Positions 17,052 through 25,459 of a stretch of 64,000 nucleotides of DNA are shown piece after piece; the first letter of the stretch is position 1, and every line of letters starts with the position of its first letter. Origin of the DNA: Blastococcus sp. VKM Ac-2987 (GTDB lineage: Bacteria > Actinomycetota > Actinomycetes > Mycobacteriales > Geodermatophilaceae); assembly GCF_026967805.1 (NCBI RefSeq), contig NZ_JAPVBG010000001.1, positions 883,143-947,142 of the forward strand, read 5' to 3'. Position numbers and translations under genes: made by a program. The notes under the pieces are model-generated. The model had not been told where the DNA came from and made no database searches. It saw only the letters and a list, made by a program, of their open reading frames with translations.

Positions 17052-17705
17052 ATGCCCGCCGCGCCGCTCGCCCGGAACGCCGTCCGGGCCGCGCGCTCGC
17101 GGTCGGAGAGGACCGCAGACAGCCGGCTGCTGATCCTCGACGCCGCGGTCGCCTGCCTGGTCGAGGAGGGCTACGCGGGCGCCTCGACCCTCGCCGTCCA
17201 GGCCCGGGCCGGCGTCTCCCGCGGCCGGCTGCTGCACCACTTCCCCTCCCGGGCCGAGCTGCTGGTCGCCGCCGCCGAGCACCTGTCGTCGACCCAGCTC
17301 GCGGAGGTCCGCCGCCGGGCGGCGGCGCTGATGGAGGACGAGCCGGCCGGCCGCGACCGGGTGGACCGGGCCATCGATCTGATGTGGGCGACGTTCCAGG
17401 AGCCGCCGTTCTGGGCCGCGATCGAGCTGTGGACGGCGGCCCGCACCGATCCCGAGCTGCGGACGGCGCTGCGCGGGGAGGAGCGCCGGCTGCGGGAGGC
17501 GATCGCCGCGGTGGCCCGGGGCATCTGGGGTCCGGCGATCTCCGCGGCGCCCGCCTACGACGACCTCTGCGAGCTGCTGTTCACCAGCATGCGGGGGGTC
17601 GCGCTGGTCTACGCCTTCGAGGACCGCCCCGCCCCGACCGATCCGCACCTGGCCCTCTGGAAAAGGCTCGCCGCCCGCCTGCTCGACCTCGACAGTCAGG
17701 GTTGA
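17052..17705 (+). CDS. TetR family transcriptional regulator
   Basis: 217-residue one-component regulator. The helix-turn-helix region is LLILDAAVACLVEEGYAGAS followed by TLAVQARAGVSRGRLLHHFP. The ligand-binding domain (residues 75-200) has an aromatic core. Two ATG starts are possible, 17013 and 17052; neither has a ribosome-binding site, but TACGCT at 17040-17045 lies six bases before 17052 and would give a leaderless transcript there. It sits between the divergent acyl-CoA dehydrogenase operon and a downstream acyl-CoA ligase, and probably represses both. Confidence 0.88.
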   Translation: MPAAPLARNAVRAARSRSERTADSRLLILDAAVACLVEEGYAGASTLAVQARAGVSRGRLLHHFPSRAELLVAAAEHLSSTQLAEVRRRAAALMEDEPAGRDRVDRAIDLMWATFQEPPFWAAIELWTAARTDPELRTALRGEERRLREAIAAVARGIWGPAISAAPAYDDLCELLFTSMRGVALVYAFEDRPAPTDPHLALWKRLAARLLDLDSQG

Positions 17706-17769
17706 CCGCCCGACGGCACCCCGCCAGCATGACGCAGGTCACACCCGCGTCCTACGTCGAGGAGCAGCC

Positions 17770-19365
17770 GTGAGCGTCGAGATCCCCGCCCTGCAGGGCC
17801 GGGGCATGACCATGAGCGACCAGCTGGCCCGCTGGAGCCGCGCGAGGCCGGACGCGCCGGCGCTGCGCTTCGAGGGGACCGGGCGCAGCTACGCCGAGCT
17901 GGACGAGCGGGTGACCCGGCTGGCCCGCGCCCTGCGGCAGCGCGGCGTCGGCACCGGGGACCGCGTCGCCGTCCTGGCCCTCAACGGCATGGCGGCGTGG
18001 GAGGCCTACCTCGCCGGGGTCCGGCTGGGCGCGATCGTCGTCCCGGTCAACTTCCGGCTGGTGGCCGACGAGGTGGCCTACGTGCTCAGCGACTCCGGCG
18101 CCGTGGCCCTCGTCGTCGACGCCGCGCTGGCGCCGGTCGCCGCCAAGGCGCGCGAGCAGGCCCCGGACGTCGGCACGGTGCTGGTGATCGGCGACGGCAG
18201 CGCCGGCCCGGGCAGCGAGGCCTACGAGGACGCGCTCGCCGCCGCGGGCACCGACCCCCTCGACGTCGCCGTCGACGAGGACGAGGCCGCCTTCATCATG
18301 TACACGTCCGGGACCACCGGCCGCCCCAAGGGCGCGGTGCTCACCCACCGGAACCTGCTCCTGCACGCGTTCAGCCAGATCACCACGCTCGGCTGGGACC
18401 CCGACGACCGGGTCGGGGTGCCCGGCGCGCCGCTGTTCCACATCGCCGGGCTGGCCGGCGGGCTGCCGCCGCTGCTGCTCGGCGGCGTCCACGTGATCCT
18501 GAGGTCGGGCGCCTTCGACCCGGCCGGGACCCTGGACCTGATGGAACGGGAGAAGGTCTCCAGCATCTTCCTCGTGCCCGCCATGTGGGCCGCCGTGCTC
18601 GCCGTCCCCGACCTCGCCGCCCGCGACCTCTCGCACCTGCGCCGGGTCTCCTGGGGCGCCGCGCCGGCCTCCACCACGCTGCTGCGCGCGCTCATCGACG
18701 CGTTCCCGCAGGCCGAGGTGGTCACCGCCTTCGGGCAGACCGAGTGCAGCCCGGTCACCTGCCTGCTGCGCGGCGAGGACTCGGTGCGCAAGATCGGCTC
18801 GGTCGGCACGCCGATCCTCAACGTCGAGGTCCGCGTGGTGGACGAGGTGATGGAGGACGTCCCGCGGGGCGAGGTCGGGGAGATCGTCTACCGCAGCCCG
18901 ATGGTGATGAAGGAGTACTGGAACAAACCGGAAGAGACCTCGATCGCTTTCGAAGGTGGCTGGTTCCACTCCGGCGACCTGGTGCGCCAGGACGAGGACG
19001 GCTACTTCTACGTCGTCGACCGCAAGAAGGACATGATCATCTCCGGCGGGGAGAACATCTACTGCGCCGAGGTGGAGAACGTCCTGGCTGCGCACCCGAA
19101 GGTCGGCGAGGTGGCGCTGATCGGCGTCCCCGACAACCGGTACGGCGAGGCGCCGCTGGCCGTCGTCGCGCCGCGGGACCCGGCCGACCCGCCGACGTCG
19201 GACGAGCTCGGCGCCTGGTGCCGCGAGCGGCTGGCCCGGTACAAGAACCCGCGGGAGTACTCGGTGGTCGGGGCGCTGCCCCGCAACCCCAGCGGCAAGG
19301 TGCTCAAGACCCAGCTGCGCACCGAGCACTCGGCCGGCTCGCTGGTCGCCGAGCCGGTGGTCTGA
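17770..19365 (+). CDS. long-chain acyl-CoA synthetase (FadD-like AMP ligase)
   Basis: 531-residue ANL-superfamily ligase that activates a carboxylic acid to its CoA thioester through an acyl-AMP. Core motifs: P-loop MYTSGTTGRPKGAVLTHRN, SWGAAPAS, TAFGQTECSPVTC, GWFHSGDLVRQDEDGYFYVVD, RKKDMIISGGENIYCAEVE, and the C-terminal lysine in NPSGKVLKTQLR. GTG start with GAGGAG a few bases upstream. It lies 64 bases after the TetR gene on the same strand and likely supplies the neighbouring beta-oxidation operon with acyl-CoA. Confidence 0.93.
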   Translation: MSVEIPALQGRGMTMSDQLARWSRARPDAPALRFEGTGRSYAELDERVTRLARALRQRGVGTGDRVAVLALNGMAAWEAYLAGVRLGAIVVPVNFRLVADEVAYVLSDSGAVALVVDAALAPVAAKAREQAPDVGTVLVIGDGSAGPGSEAYEDALAAAGTDPLDVAVDEDEAAFIMYTSGTTGRPKGAVLTHRNLLLHAFSQITTLGWDPDDRVGVPGAPLFHIAGLAGGLPPLLLGGVHVILRSGAFDPAGTLDLMEREKVSSIFLVPAMWAAVLAVPDLAARDLSHLRRVSWGAAPASTTLLRALIDAFPQAEVVTAFGQTECSPVTCLLRGEDSVRKIGSVGTPILNVEVRVVDEVMEDVPRGEVGEIVYRSPMVMKEYWNKPEETSIAFEGGWFHSGDLVRQDEDGYFYVVDRKKDMIISGGENIYCAEVENVLAAHPKVGEVALIGVPDNRYGEAPLAVVAPRDPADPPTSDELGAWCRERLARYKNPREYSVVGALPRNPSGKVLKTQLRTEHSAGSLVAEPVV

Positions 19366-19371
19366 CCCGGC

Positions 19372-19401
19372 GGTCCGGCGGAGCGGGCGCTCCGCCGGAC
19401 C
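19372..19401. terminator. bidirectional terminator
   Basis: Perfect 13-bp stem (19372-19384 with 19389-19401) with a 4-base loop, between the convergent ligase and phosphodiesterase genes. Confidence 0.75.
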
Positions 19402-19412
19402 GACGGTCCGGC

Positions 19413-20573
19413 TCAGGCGGCCGGTGCCAGGCCGGTCACGAACAGCGCGCGGGAGACGACGCCGGTGTCCGGGTTGTCGGTGAACATGCCGTCGATGCCG
19501 GCCGCCCAGAAGGCGGCGTGCTCCTCCAGCGCCCGGCCGTAGTCGTCCGGCTCGGCGCCGTCCCGCAGCGCCGGCGGCAGGAAGACGTTCTCGTTGCGGA
19601 ACGTGTACGGGTGCACCAGCAGCCCGGCCCGGTGCGCGTCGTCGACCAGCGCCGTCGGGGTGCCCAGGGTGCCGTCGGCGTTGCGCGGGATGACCTGGTT
19701 CTTCTCCGGCCCCACACCCTCGGCGTAGGCGGCGATCTCCTGGAGCCCGGCGGCGGTGGTCAGGTCGGCGTAGGTGCGCGGGTCACCGGCGGCGGTGAGG
19801 TCGTAGGGCTGCCCCGAGCCCGACAGCAGCTGCACCAGGGGCACGCGCACGCCCTGCTCCTCGAGGTCGCGCAGGTTGGCCGTCTCGAAGGACTGGATGA
19901 ACACCGGCGAGTGGTGCTTGTGCACGCGCGCCTCGCGCAGGTCGGCCATCAGCGGCTCCTCGAGCGAGAGCCCGATGCCGTCGAAGTAGGTGGGGTGCTT
20001 GGTCTCGACGTAGACGCCGATCTCGCGGCGCAGCTCCTTGGTGAGCCGGGCCCGCAGCTCCAGCACCTCGTCGAGCGTCGGCACCTGGTAGAGGCCGTCG
20101 TAGAGGGTGTTCTCCTCGCGCACCTCGGGCAGCCGCTCCACCGCGCGCAGCGTCCGCAGCTCGGCGAGGGTGAAGTCCTCGGTGAACCAGCCCGTCAGGG
20201 GCGCCCCGTCGATGACCTTGGTCGTGCGGCGGGCGGCGAACTCCGGACGGTCGGCCACGTCGGTGGTCCCGGAGATCTCGTTCTCGTGCCGGGCGACCAG
20301 CACGCCGTCCTTGGTGCTGACGACGTCGGGCTCGATGTAGTCGGCGCCCATGCGGGCGGCCAGCTCGTAGGAGGCGAGCGTGTGCTCGGGCCGGTAGCCC
20401 GAGGCGCCGCGGTGCCCGACGACCAGCAGGTCGTCGGCCAGGGCCTCGCCGGGCTCCACGGCCGGCGGGCGGGGGGCGGCCCCGGCCGGCGCGGCGGCGG
20501 GGATGACGAGGGCCAGCGGCACCGCGACGGCGACGGCTGCCATCGAGGCCCGGAGGCGGTTCTTGCCGATCAT
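19413..20573 (-). CDS. secreted glycerophosphodiester phosphodiesterase (GlpQ type)
   Basis: 386 residues with a signal peptide (SMAAVAVAVPLALVIPAAAP, then an AxA site), so periplasmic or secreted. The GDPD TIM barrel has LLVVGHRGASGYRPEHTLAS, MGADYIEPDVVSTKDGVLV and ARHENEISGTTDV, containing both catalytic histidines and metal-binding Glu/Asp; VYVETKHPTYF supplies the third strand. It hydrolyses glycerophosphodiesters to glycerol 3-phosphate and an alcohol. The length matches GlpQ (about 350-380). No operon partner; the patatin gene starts 153 bases upstream on the same strand. Confidence 0.93.
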   Translation of the reverse strand: MIGKNRLRASMAAVAVAVPLALVIPAAAPAGAAPRPPAVEPGEALADDLLVVGHRGASGYRPEHTLASYELAARMGADYIEPDVVSTKDGVLVARHENEISGTTDVADRPEFAARRTTKVIDGAPLTGWFTEDFTLAELRTLRAVERLPEVREENTLYDGLYQVPTLDEVLELRARLTKELRREIGVYVETKHPTYFDGIGLSLEEPLMADLREARVHKHHSPVFIQSFETANLRDLEEQGVRVPLVQLLSGSGQPYDLTAAGDPRTYADLTTAAGLQEIAAYAEGVGPEKNQVIPRNADGTLGTPTALVDDAHRAGLLVHPYTFRNENVFLPPALRDGAEPDDYGRALEEHAAFWAAGIDGMFTDNPDTGVVSRALFVTGLAPAA

Positions 20574-20726
20574 GAGGACTCCCGCGGGTTCGGGCGGCGA
20601 CCCTCGCCGCCGACCCCACGGGGCATCACACCGACCCCGGGTGGACGACACGCCCGTCGCGGGGAGAACCCCGGGTGACGACCGGACGGACACGCGGTCC
20701 CCCGGCCGCCGTGAGCGGTGGAGCGG

Positions 20727-21578
20727 TCAGGCGGTCCAGACCTCCGCCACCCGTGCGGCGACCGTCGCCGCCTGGGCCCGGCCGGCCCGCGCCGAGGGCT
20801 CCCGGGCGGCGGGGTCCAGGACGTTGCGGCCGATGGCCGCGCGGCTGCCCTCGTCCGGCGCGACGACGGCGACGCGCGCAAGCATGCCGGTGACCTGGGC
20901 GTCGACGCTGGCCAGCGGCCCGACGCCCCGCGCAATGGGCGCGAGGACGACCAGCCGGTCGTAGCCCTGCGCCAGATCGGCGTTCGCCGCCGAGCGCATG
21001 CCGCCGTCGACGTACCGGCGGCCGTCGATGGTGACCGGGGGGTACACCCCCGGCACCGCGCAGCTGGCCGCCACCGCCTGCAGCAGCGGGACGCCGGACT
21101 CGCGGTCGAAGGGCCGGAACTCGCCGGTGGCGGCATCGACCGCGGTGACGGTGAGCGGCCGGTCGGGCCACTCGCGGGAGACCAGCCGCGAGCCGATGAC
21201 GTCCAGCCGCTCCTGCTCGGTGGGGGTCAGGCCCGCCTTCTCCGCGGCGAGGGCGAGCGCGCCGACGCGCCGCCGGAACTCCACGTCGCGGCCGCGGCTG
21301 ACGAGCATCGCCCAGGCGTACCGGGCCAGGTTCCCGCGGGTCATCCGGGCCACCCGCTCCCGGGTGGGCGGCTCCAGCTGGCGGGCGTACATCTCCTCCA
21401 GCGACGCCCCGCTGGTCAGCTGCGCCCCCACCACCGAGCCCGCCGAGGTGCCGACGACCAGATCGGCGCCGGTGAGGTCGACCCCCGCCTCGGCCAGCCC
21501 GGCGAGCACGCCGATCTCCCACGCGATGCCGGTGATGCCCCCGCCGCCCAGGACGAGGGCGGTGCGCTGGTCGCTCAT
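20727..21578 (-). CDS. patatin-like phospholipase family protein
   Basis: 283-residue patatin fold lipid acyl hydrolase with a Ser-Asp dyad. Oxyanion loop ALVLGGGGITGIAWEIGVLA, nucleophile elbow LVVGTSAGSVVGAQ (GxSxG), and the catalytic aspartate in YVDGGMRSAANADLA are all intact. No signal peptide, so it acts inside the cell or at the inner membrane face. Divergent from the acyl-CoA ligase at 21655 with 76 bases between, which suggests joint regulation of lipid release and activation. Confidence 0.92.
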   Translation of the reverse strand: MSDQRTALVLGGGGITGIAWEIGVLAGLAEAGVDLTGADLVVGTSAGSVVGAQLTSGASLEEMYARQLEPPTRERVARMTRGNLARYAWAMLVSRGRDVEFRRRVGALALAAEKAGLTPTEQERLDVIGSRLVSREWPDRPLTVTAVDAATGEFRPFDRESGVPLLQAVAASCAVPGVYPPVTIDGRRYVDGGMRSAANADLAQGYDRLVVLAPIARGVGPLASVDAQVTGMLARVAVVAPDEGSRAAIGRNVLDPAAREPSARAGRAQAATVAARVAEVWTA

Positions 21579-21654
21579 GGCTCCATCCTCACAGAACCCT
21601 CGACACCGGCTGTGAGCTGGGCCACCCTGTGGTGCCACCGACGAGAGGAAACGC

Positions 21655-23397
21655 ATGACCACCGTGCAGTCCGCCCCGGGAACGACGACGGCCGGCTGGC
21701 CGCCCGGGCTGCCTCGGTCCCTGGACTACCCGCGGGTGCCGGTGGGTTCCATCCTGAGGGCCGCCGTGCGCCGCTGGGGCGACCGGACGGCGTTCCTGGA
21801 CCACGACGTGCCGCTGACCTTCACCGAGCTGGGCGCCCGCGCGCACGCCGTCGCCGGCTGGCTGGCCGACCACGGCATCGGGCGCGGCGACGTCGTCGCC
21901 GTCCACATCCCGAACTGCCGGCAGTACCCGCCGCTCTACTACGGGATCCTGCTGGCCGGCGCGACCTTCTCCCCGACCAACCCGCTGCTGCCGGCCGCCG
22001 ACCTCGCCGCCCAGCTCGACGACGCCGGCGCGAAGGTGCTCATCACCTGGGACCAGGTGCTGCCGTTCGTGCGCGGCGCGCTGGCCCAGACCGCGGTGCA
22101 GACCGTCGTCGTCACCGGTGAGGCGCACATCCTCGACTTCGCCGGGCGGATCGACGGGCTGGAGGACACCGACGTCGACCTCGCCGACCTGCTGGCCGGC
22201 GACCCCACCGACCGGCACCTGGACAGCGCCGTCGACGTCGAGGCCGACCTCGCGCACCTGGCCTACACCGGCGGGACGACGGGCGTCAGCAAGGGCGTGG
22301 AGCTGCCGCACCGCCAGGTGGTCACCAACGTGGTGCAGGCGGGCTGCTGGACGTCGGGCTCGGTGCCGGTGCTCGACGAGCACGGTGACGTGACGCTCGA
22401 GCAGGTGCTCGGCCCGGACGAGTGCCCCACCCGCCTCGGCGAGGCCCGGATCATCAACCTGACGCCGTGGTTCCACGCCATGGGCTCGATCGGCTACCTC
22501 AACGGCATGGTCATGGGCGGCACCATGACCGTCATCCACATGCGCTTCGACCCGGTGAAGTACGTCGAGGACATGGTCCGGCACGAGGTGACCTCGATCG
22601 GCGGCGCACCGCCGATCTTCGTCGCCCTGCTGCAGGTGCCCGGGTTCGCCGAGGCCGACCTCTCGCACGTCCGGGGGGTCAGCAGCGGCGCGGCTCCGCT
22701 GCCGGTCACGCTGATCGAGAAGCTCCAGGCGCTGATGCCCAACGCCACCATCGGCGAGGGCTACGGGCTGACCGAGGTCACGATGATCGCGACCGGCAAC
22801 CCGTCCTTCCGCTCCGGCACCCGCAAGGCGGGCACCGTCGGGGTGCCGCTCTTCGACACCGAGATCAGCATCCGGCCGCTCGGCGGCGGCGACCCGCTGC
22901 CCGCCGGCGAGCGCGGTGAGGTCTGCATCCGCGGCCCGCAGGTGATGCGCGGGTACGCGCACCGCCCGGAGGCCACCGCCGAGTCCATCGACCCCGACGG
23001 CTGGTTCCACTCCGGCGACGTCGGCATCCTCGACGAGGACGGCTACCTGGCGATCGTCGACCGCACCAAGGACATGCTGCTCTACAAGGGCTACAACGTG
23101 TTCCCGCGGGAGCTCGAGGAGATCCTGTTCGGTGTCCCCGGGGTCGGTGGCGCCGCCGTCGTCGGGCGGCCGGACGAGGACGCCGGAGAGCTGCCGGTGG
23201 CCTACGTCGTGCGCAAGGACGACGCCGACGGCGCCGCGCTCACCGCCGAGTCGGTCATGGCCGCGGTGAACGACAAGGTGACGCCGTACAAGCGGCTGCG
23301 CGACGTCCGGTTCATCGACGCGATCCCCGTGTCGGCGGCCGGCAAGGTGCTCAAGCGCGAGCTCGCCGCGCGCGAGCGGGAGGCCGTCGAGGGCTGA
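21655..23397 (+). CDS. acyl-CoA synthetase (AMP-binding ligase)
   Basis: 580-residue ANL-superfamily ligase. P-loop is LAYTGGTTGVSKGVELPHRQ, a slightly atypical TGGTTG form; further motifs are VSSGAAPLP, GEGYGLTEVTM, GWFHSGDVGILDEDGYLAIV, RTKDMLLYKGYNVFPRELEE and the adenylation lysine in SAAGKVLKRELA. It has a longer N-terminal region than the ligase at 17770. Substrate unknown; members with this motif set activate medium or long fatty acids. Ribosome-binding site GAGAGGAAA sits just before the ATG. Confidence 0.92.
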   Translation: MTTVQSAPGTTTAGWPPGLPRSLDYPRVPVGSILRAAVRRWGDRTAFLDHDVPLTFTELGARAHAVAGWLADHGIGRGDVVAVHIPNCRQYPPLYYGILLAGATFSPTNPLLPAADLAAQLDDAGAKVLITWDQVLPFVRGALAQTAVQTVVVTGEAHILDFAGRIDGLEDTDVDLADLLAGDPTDRHLDSAVDVEADLAHLAYTGGTTGVSKGVELPHRQVVTNVVQAGCWTSGSVPVLDEHGDVTLEQVLGPDECPTRLGEARIINLTPWFHAMGSIGYLNGMVMGGTMTVIHMRFDPVKYVEDMVRHEVTSIGGAPPIFVALLQVPGFAEADLSHVRGVSSGAAPLPVTLIEKLQALMPNATIGEGYGLTEVTMIATGNPSFRSGTRKAGTVGVPLFDTEISIRPLGGGDPLPAGERGEVCIRGPQVMRGYAHRPEATAESIDPDGWFHSGDVGILDEDGYLAIVDRTKDMLLYKGYNVFPRELEEILFGVPGVGGAAVVGRPDEDAGELPVAYVVRKDDADGAALTAESVMAAVNDKVTPYKRLRDVRFIDAIPVSAAGKVLKRELAAREREAVEG

Positions 23398-23404
23398 CCG
23401 GAGG

Positions 23405-23438
23405 CGCGCCGCCGTCCCCGAACGGGTGCGGCGGCGCG
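23405..23438 (+). terminator. terminator after acyl-CoA synthetase
   Basis: 10-bp GC stem (23405-23414 with 23429-23438) and 14-base loop, eight bases after the stop. Confidence 0.6.
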
Positions 23439-23471
23439 CGTCCGCGGTCCGCCCTCACTATCGTCCGCGGG

Positions 23472-24530
23472 GTGGACGAGGAGCGGAACGGTCTGGAGAC
23501 CGAGCACACCGGCGTGCGGATCGCGCACGTCGAGCAGTCACCCGTCCGCCAGGTGGGGCGCCGGGTCCTCATCGCCGCCGTCGTGCTCGTCGTCGTGATC
23601 CTGATCGTCTACCTGGACCGGGACGGGTACGAGGACAGCCGGGGCGGCGAGATCTCCGTCCTCGACGCCGCCTATTACGCGACGGTCTCGCTCTCCACCA
23701 CCGGATACGGCGACATCACGCCGGTCACCCCCGGCGCACGGCTGACCAACGTCCTGCTGATCACGCCGCTGCGCATCATGTTCCTGATCGTCCTCATCGG
23801 GACCACCCTCGAAGCGCTGACCGCCCGGTCGCGCGAGGAGTTCCGCATCCGTCGCTGGAGGTCCCGCGTGCGCCAGCACGTCATCGTGTGCGGCTACGGC
23901 ACCAAGGGCCGCAGCGCCATCCGCTCGCTGCAGGCCAGCGGCACGCCGCTGGAGAAGATCGTGGTCGTCGACCCGGACCCGCGGTCGATCGACGAGGCCA
24001 ACGCCCTCGGGCTCACCGGCATCGTCGGCGACGCCGGCCGCACCGAGGTGCTGCGCCGGGCGTCGGTCGAGCGGGCCCGGGCGGTGATCGTGGCGGCCAA
24101 CCGCGACGACGCGTCGGTGCTCATCACGCTGACCGTCCGCCAGCTCAACCCGAGCGTGCCGATCACCACCAGTGTCCGCGAGGAGGAGAACGCCAACCTG
24201 CTGCGGCAGTCCGGCGCGGACACCGTCATCACCACATCGGCCACCTCCGGGCGCCTGCTGGGCCTGTCCACCGACGCCCCGCGCGTGGTCGCGGTCGTCG
24301 AGGACCTGGTCACCGGCGGGCAGGGCCTGGACCTGCACCAGCGGACGGTGACCACCGACGAGGTCGGGCTCGGGCCCCGCCAGCTGCGCGACATCGTGCT
24401 GTCGGTGACCCGCGGCGGGCGCACCCTGCGCTTCGACGACCCGCTCATCGGCACCTTGCAGTCCGAGGACGTGCTGGTCGTGGTGAAGGCGCACGAGCCG
24501 GGCAAGGCGATGCGGCCGCCGACGCAGTGA
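23472..24530 (+). CDS. potassium channel with TrkA-N (RCK) domain
   Basis: 352 residues. One transmembrane helix (VLIAAVVLVVVILIVYL), the pore helix and selectivity filter in TVSLSTTGYGDITPVTPGAR, a second helix (LRIMFLIVLIGTTLEAL), then a cytoplasmic RCK domain starting HVIVCGYGTKGRSAIRSL with an NAD-binding glycine motif and a TrkA-C domain to the end. The architecture matches KtrAB-like or MthK-type K+ channels gated by ligand. GTG start; TATCGT at 23459-23464 is eight bases upstream, so a leaderless transcript is possible. Confidence 0.93.
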   Translation: MDEERNGLETEHTGVRIAHVEQSPVRQVGRRVLIAAVVLVVVILIVYLDRDGYEDSRGGEISVLDAAYYATVSLSTTGYGDITPVTPGARLTNVLLITPLRIMFLIVLIGTTLEALTARSREEFRIRRWRSRVRQHVIVCGYGTKGRSAIRSLQASGTPLEKIVVVDPDPRSIDEANALGLTGIVGDAGRTEVLRRASVERARAVIVAANRDDASVLITLTVRQLNPSVPITTSVREEENANLLRQSGADTVITTSATSGRLLGLSTDAPRVVAVVEDLVTGGQGLDLHQRTVTTDEVGLGPRQLRDIVLSVTRGGRTLRFDDPLIGTLQSEDVLVVVKAHEPGKAMRPPTQ

Positions 24531-24533
24531 CAC

Positions 24534-24552
24534 TGCGATCCTCCGGATCGCA
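24534..24552 (+). terminator. short hairpin after K+ channel gene
   Basis: 8-bp perfect stem TGCGATCC/GGATCGCA with a 3-base loop, directly after the stop. The rest of 24553-24791 carries no gene that I can recognise. Confidence 0.45.
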
Positions 24553-24791
24553 CCGCGGCCAATTGCCTTTCCCCTGCTGCGTTGAGCCCTGCCCGTCCTT
24601 CCTCTGGGGAGCCTGCGGCCCCCCGTCGTCAGGACCCGCTCCGCGGAGGTCAGGCCGTGCCTCGGGGACCCTGCGGGCCCCACTCGGCACGACCTACGGC
24701 GCGGGTCGGCGGTACAGCGCTCCTACGGGCATCGGTTGTCGCTGGTCGGTCCTACGGTGACCACGTCGTCCCGTCGCCGTCGGAGGCAGCC

Positions 24792-25352
24792 ATGACCGCA
24801 CTGGAGAACCGCCCGCGCACCGCCCTGCTGGTCATCGACGTGCAGAACGGACTCGTCGGCAACGCCTACGACCGCGACCGCGTCGTCGGCAACATCCGGC
24901 AGCTCGTCGACCGGGCCCGCGCCGAGCAGGTGCCGGTGGTCTGGGTGCAGCACTCCGACGAGGACCTGGCGCAAGGGTCGGAGGAGTGGCAGTACGTCCC
25001 GGAGCTGACCCGCCTGGACGCCGAGCCCCTGGTGCACAAGACCTACGGCGACTCGTTCGAGGACACCGACCTGGAGGAGCACCTCGCCGAGCACGCCGTC
25101 GGGCGGCTGGTGGTCACCGGCGCGCAGACCGACGCCTGCATCCGCTCCACGCTGCACGGCGCCCTGGTGCGCGGGTACGACGCAACGCTGGTCGCCGACG
25201 CGCACACCACCGAGGACCTGCGCCAGTGGGGCGTCCCGATCGGTCCCGACCAGGCGATCGCCTACACGAACGCCTACTGGGGCTTCGCCTCCGCGCCGGG
25301 CCGCCGGGGCACCGTCACCCCCACCGCGGAGGTCGACTTCGCCGCCGGCTGA
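24792..25352 (+). CDS. cysteine hydrolase, isochorismatase family
   Basis: 186-residue cytoplasmic hydrolase. The catalytic triad is visible as Asp in TALLVIDVQNGLVGN, Lys in VHKTYGDSFEDTDLE, and Cys in VVTGAQTDACIRSTLHGAL, preceded by a cis-peptide-type VTGAQ. Family members cleave amide or enol-ether bonds (nicotinamidase, isochorismatase, carbamoylsarcosine amidase); this one has the nicotinamidase-like triad but the substrate is unknown. GGAGGCAGCC precedes the ATG. Monocistronic. Confidence 0.9.
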   Translation: MTALENRPRTALLVIDVQNGLVGNAYDRDRVVGNIRQLVDRARAEQVPVVWVQHSDEDLAQGSEEWQYVPELTRLDAEPLVHKTYGDSFEDTDLEEHLAEHAVGRLVVTGAQTDACIRSTLHGALVRGYDATLVADAHTTEDLRQWGVPIGPDQAIAYTNAYWGFASAPGRRGTVTPTAEVDFAAG

Positions 25353-25459
25353 CCGGTCCCCGCGCGGGCCTCGCGTGCCGCAGCCCCGGAGTGAGTGCGG
25401 GCGACCGGCATCATCACCCCGACGCCTGGGCACGCGCCCGGCCCGGAAGGAGGAGGCCC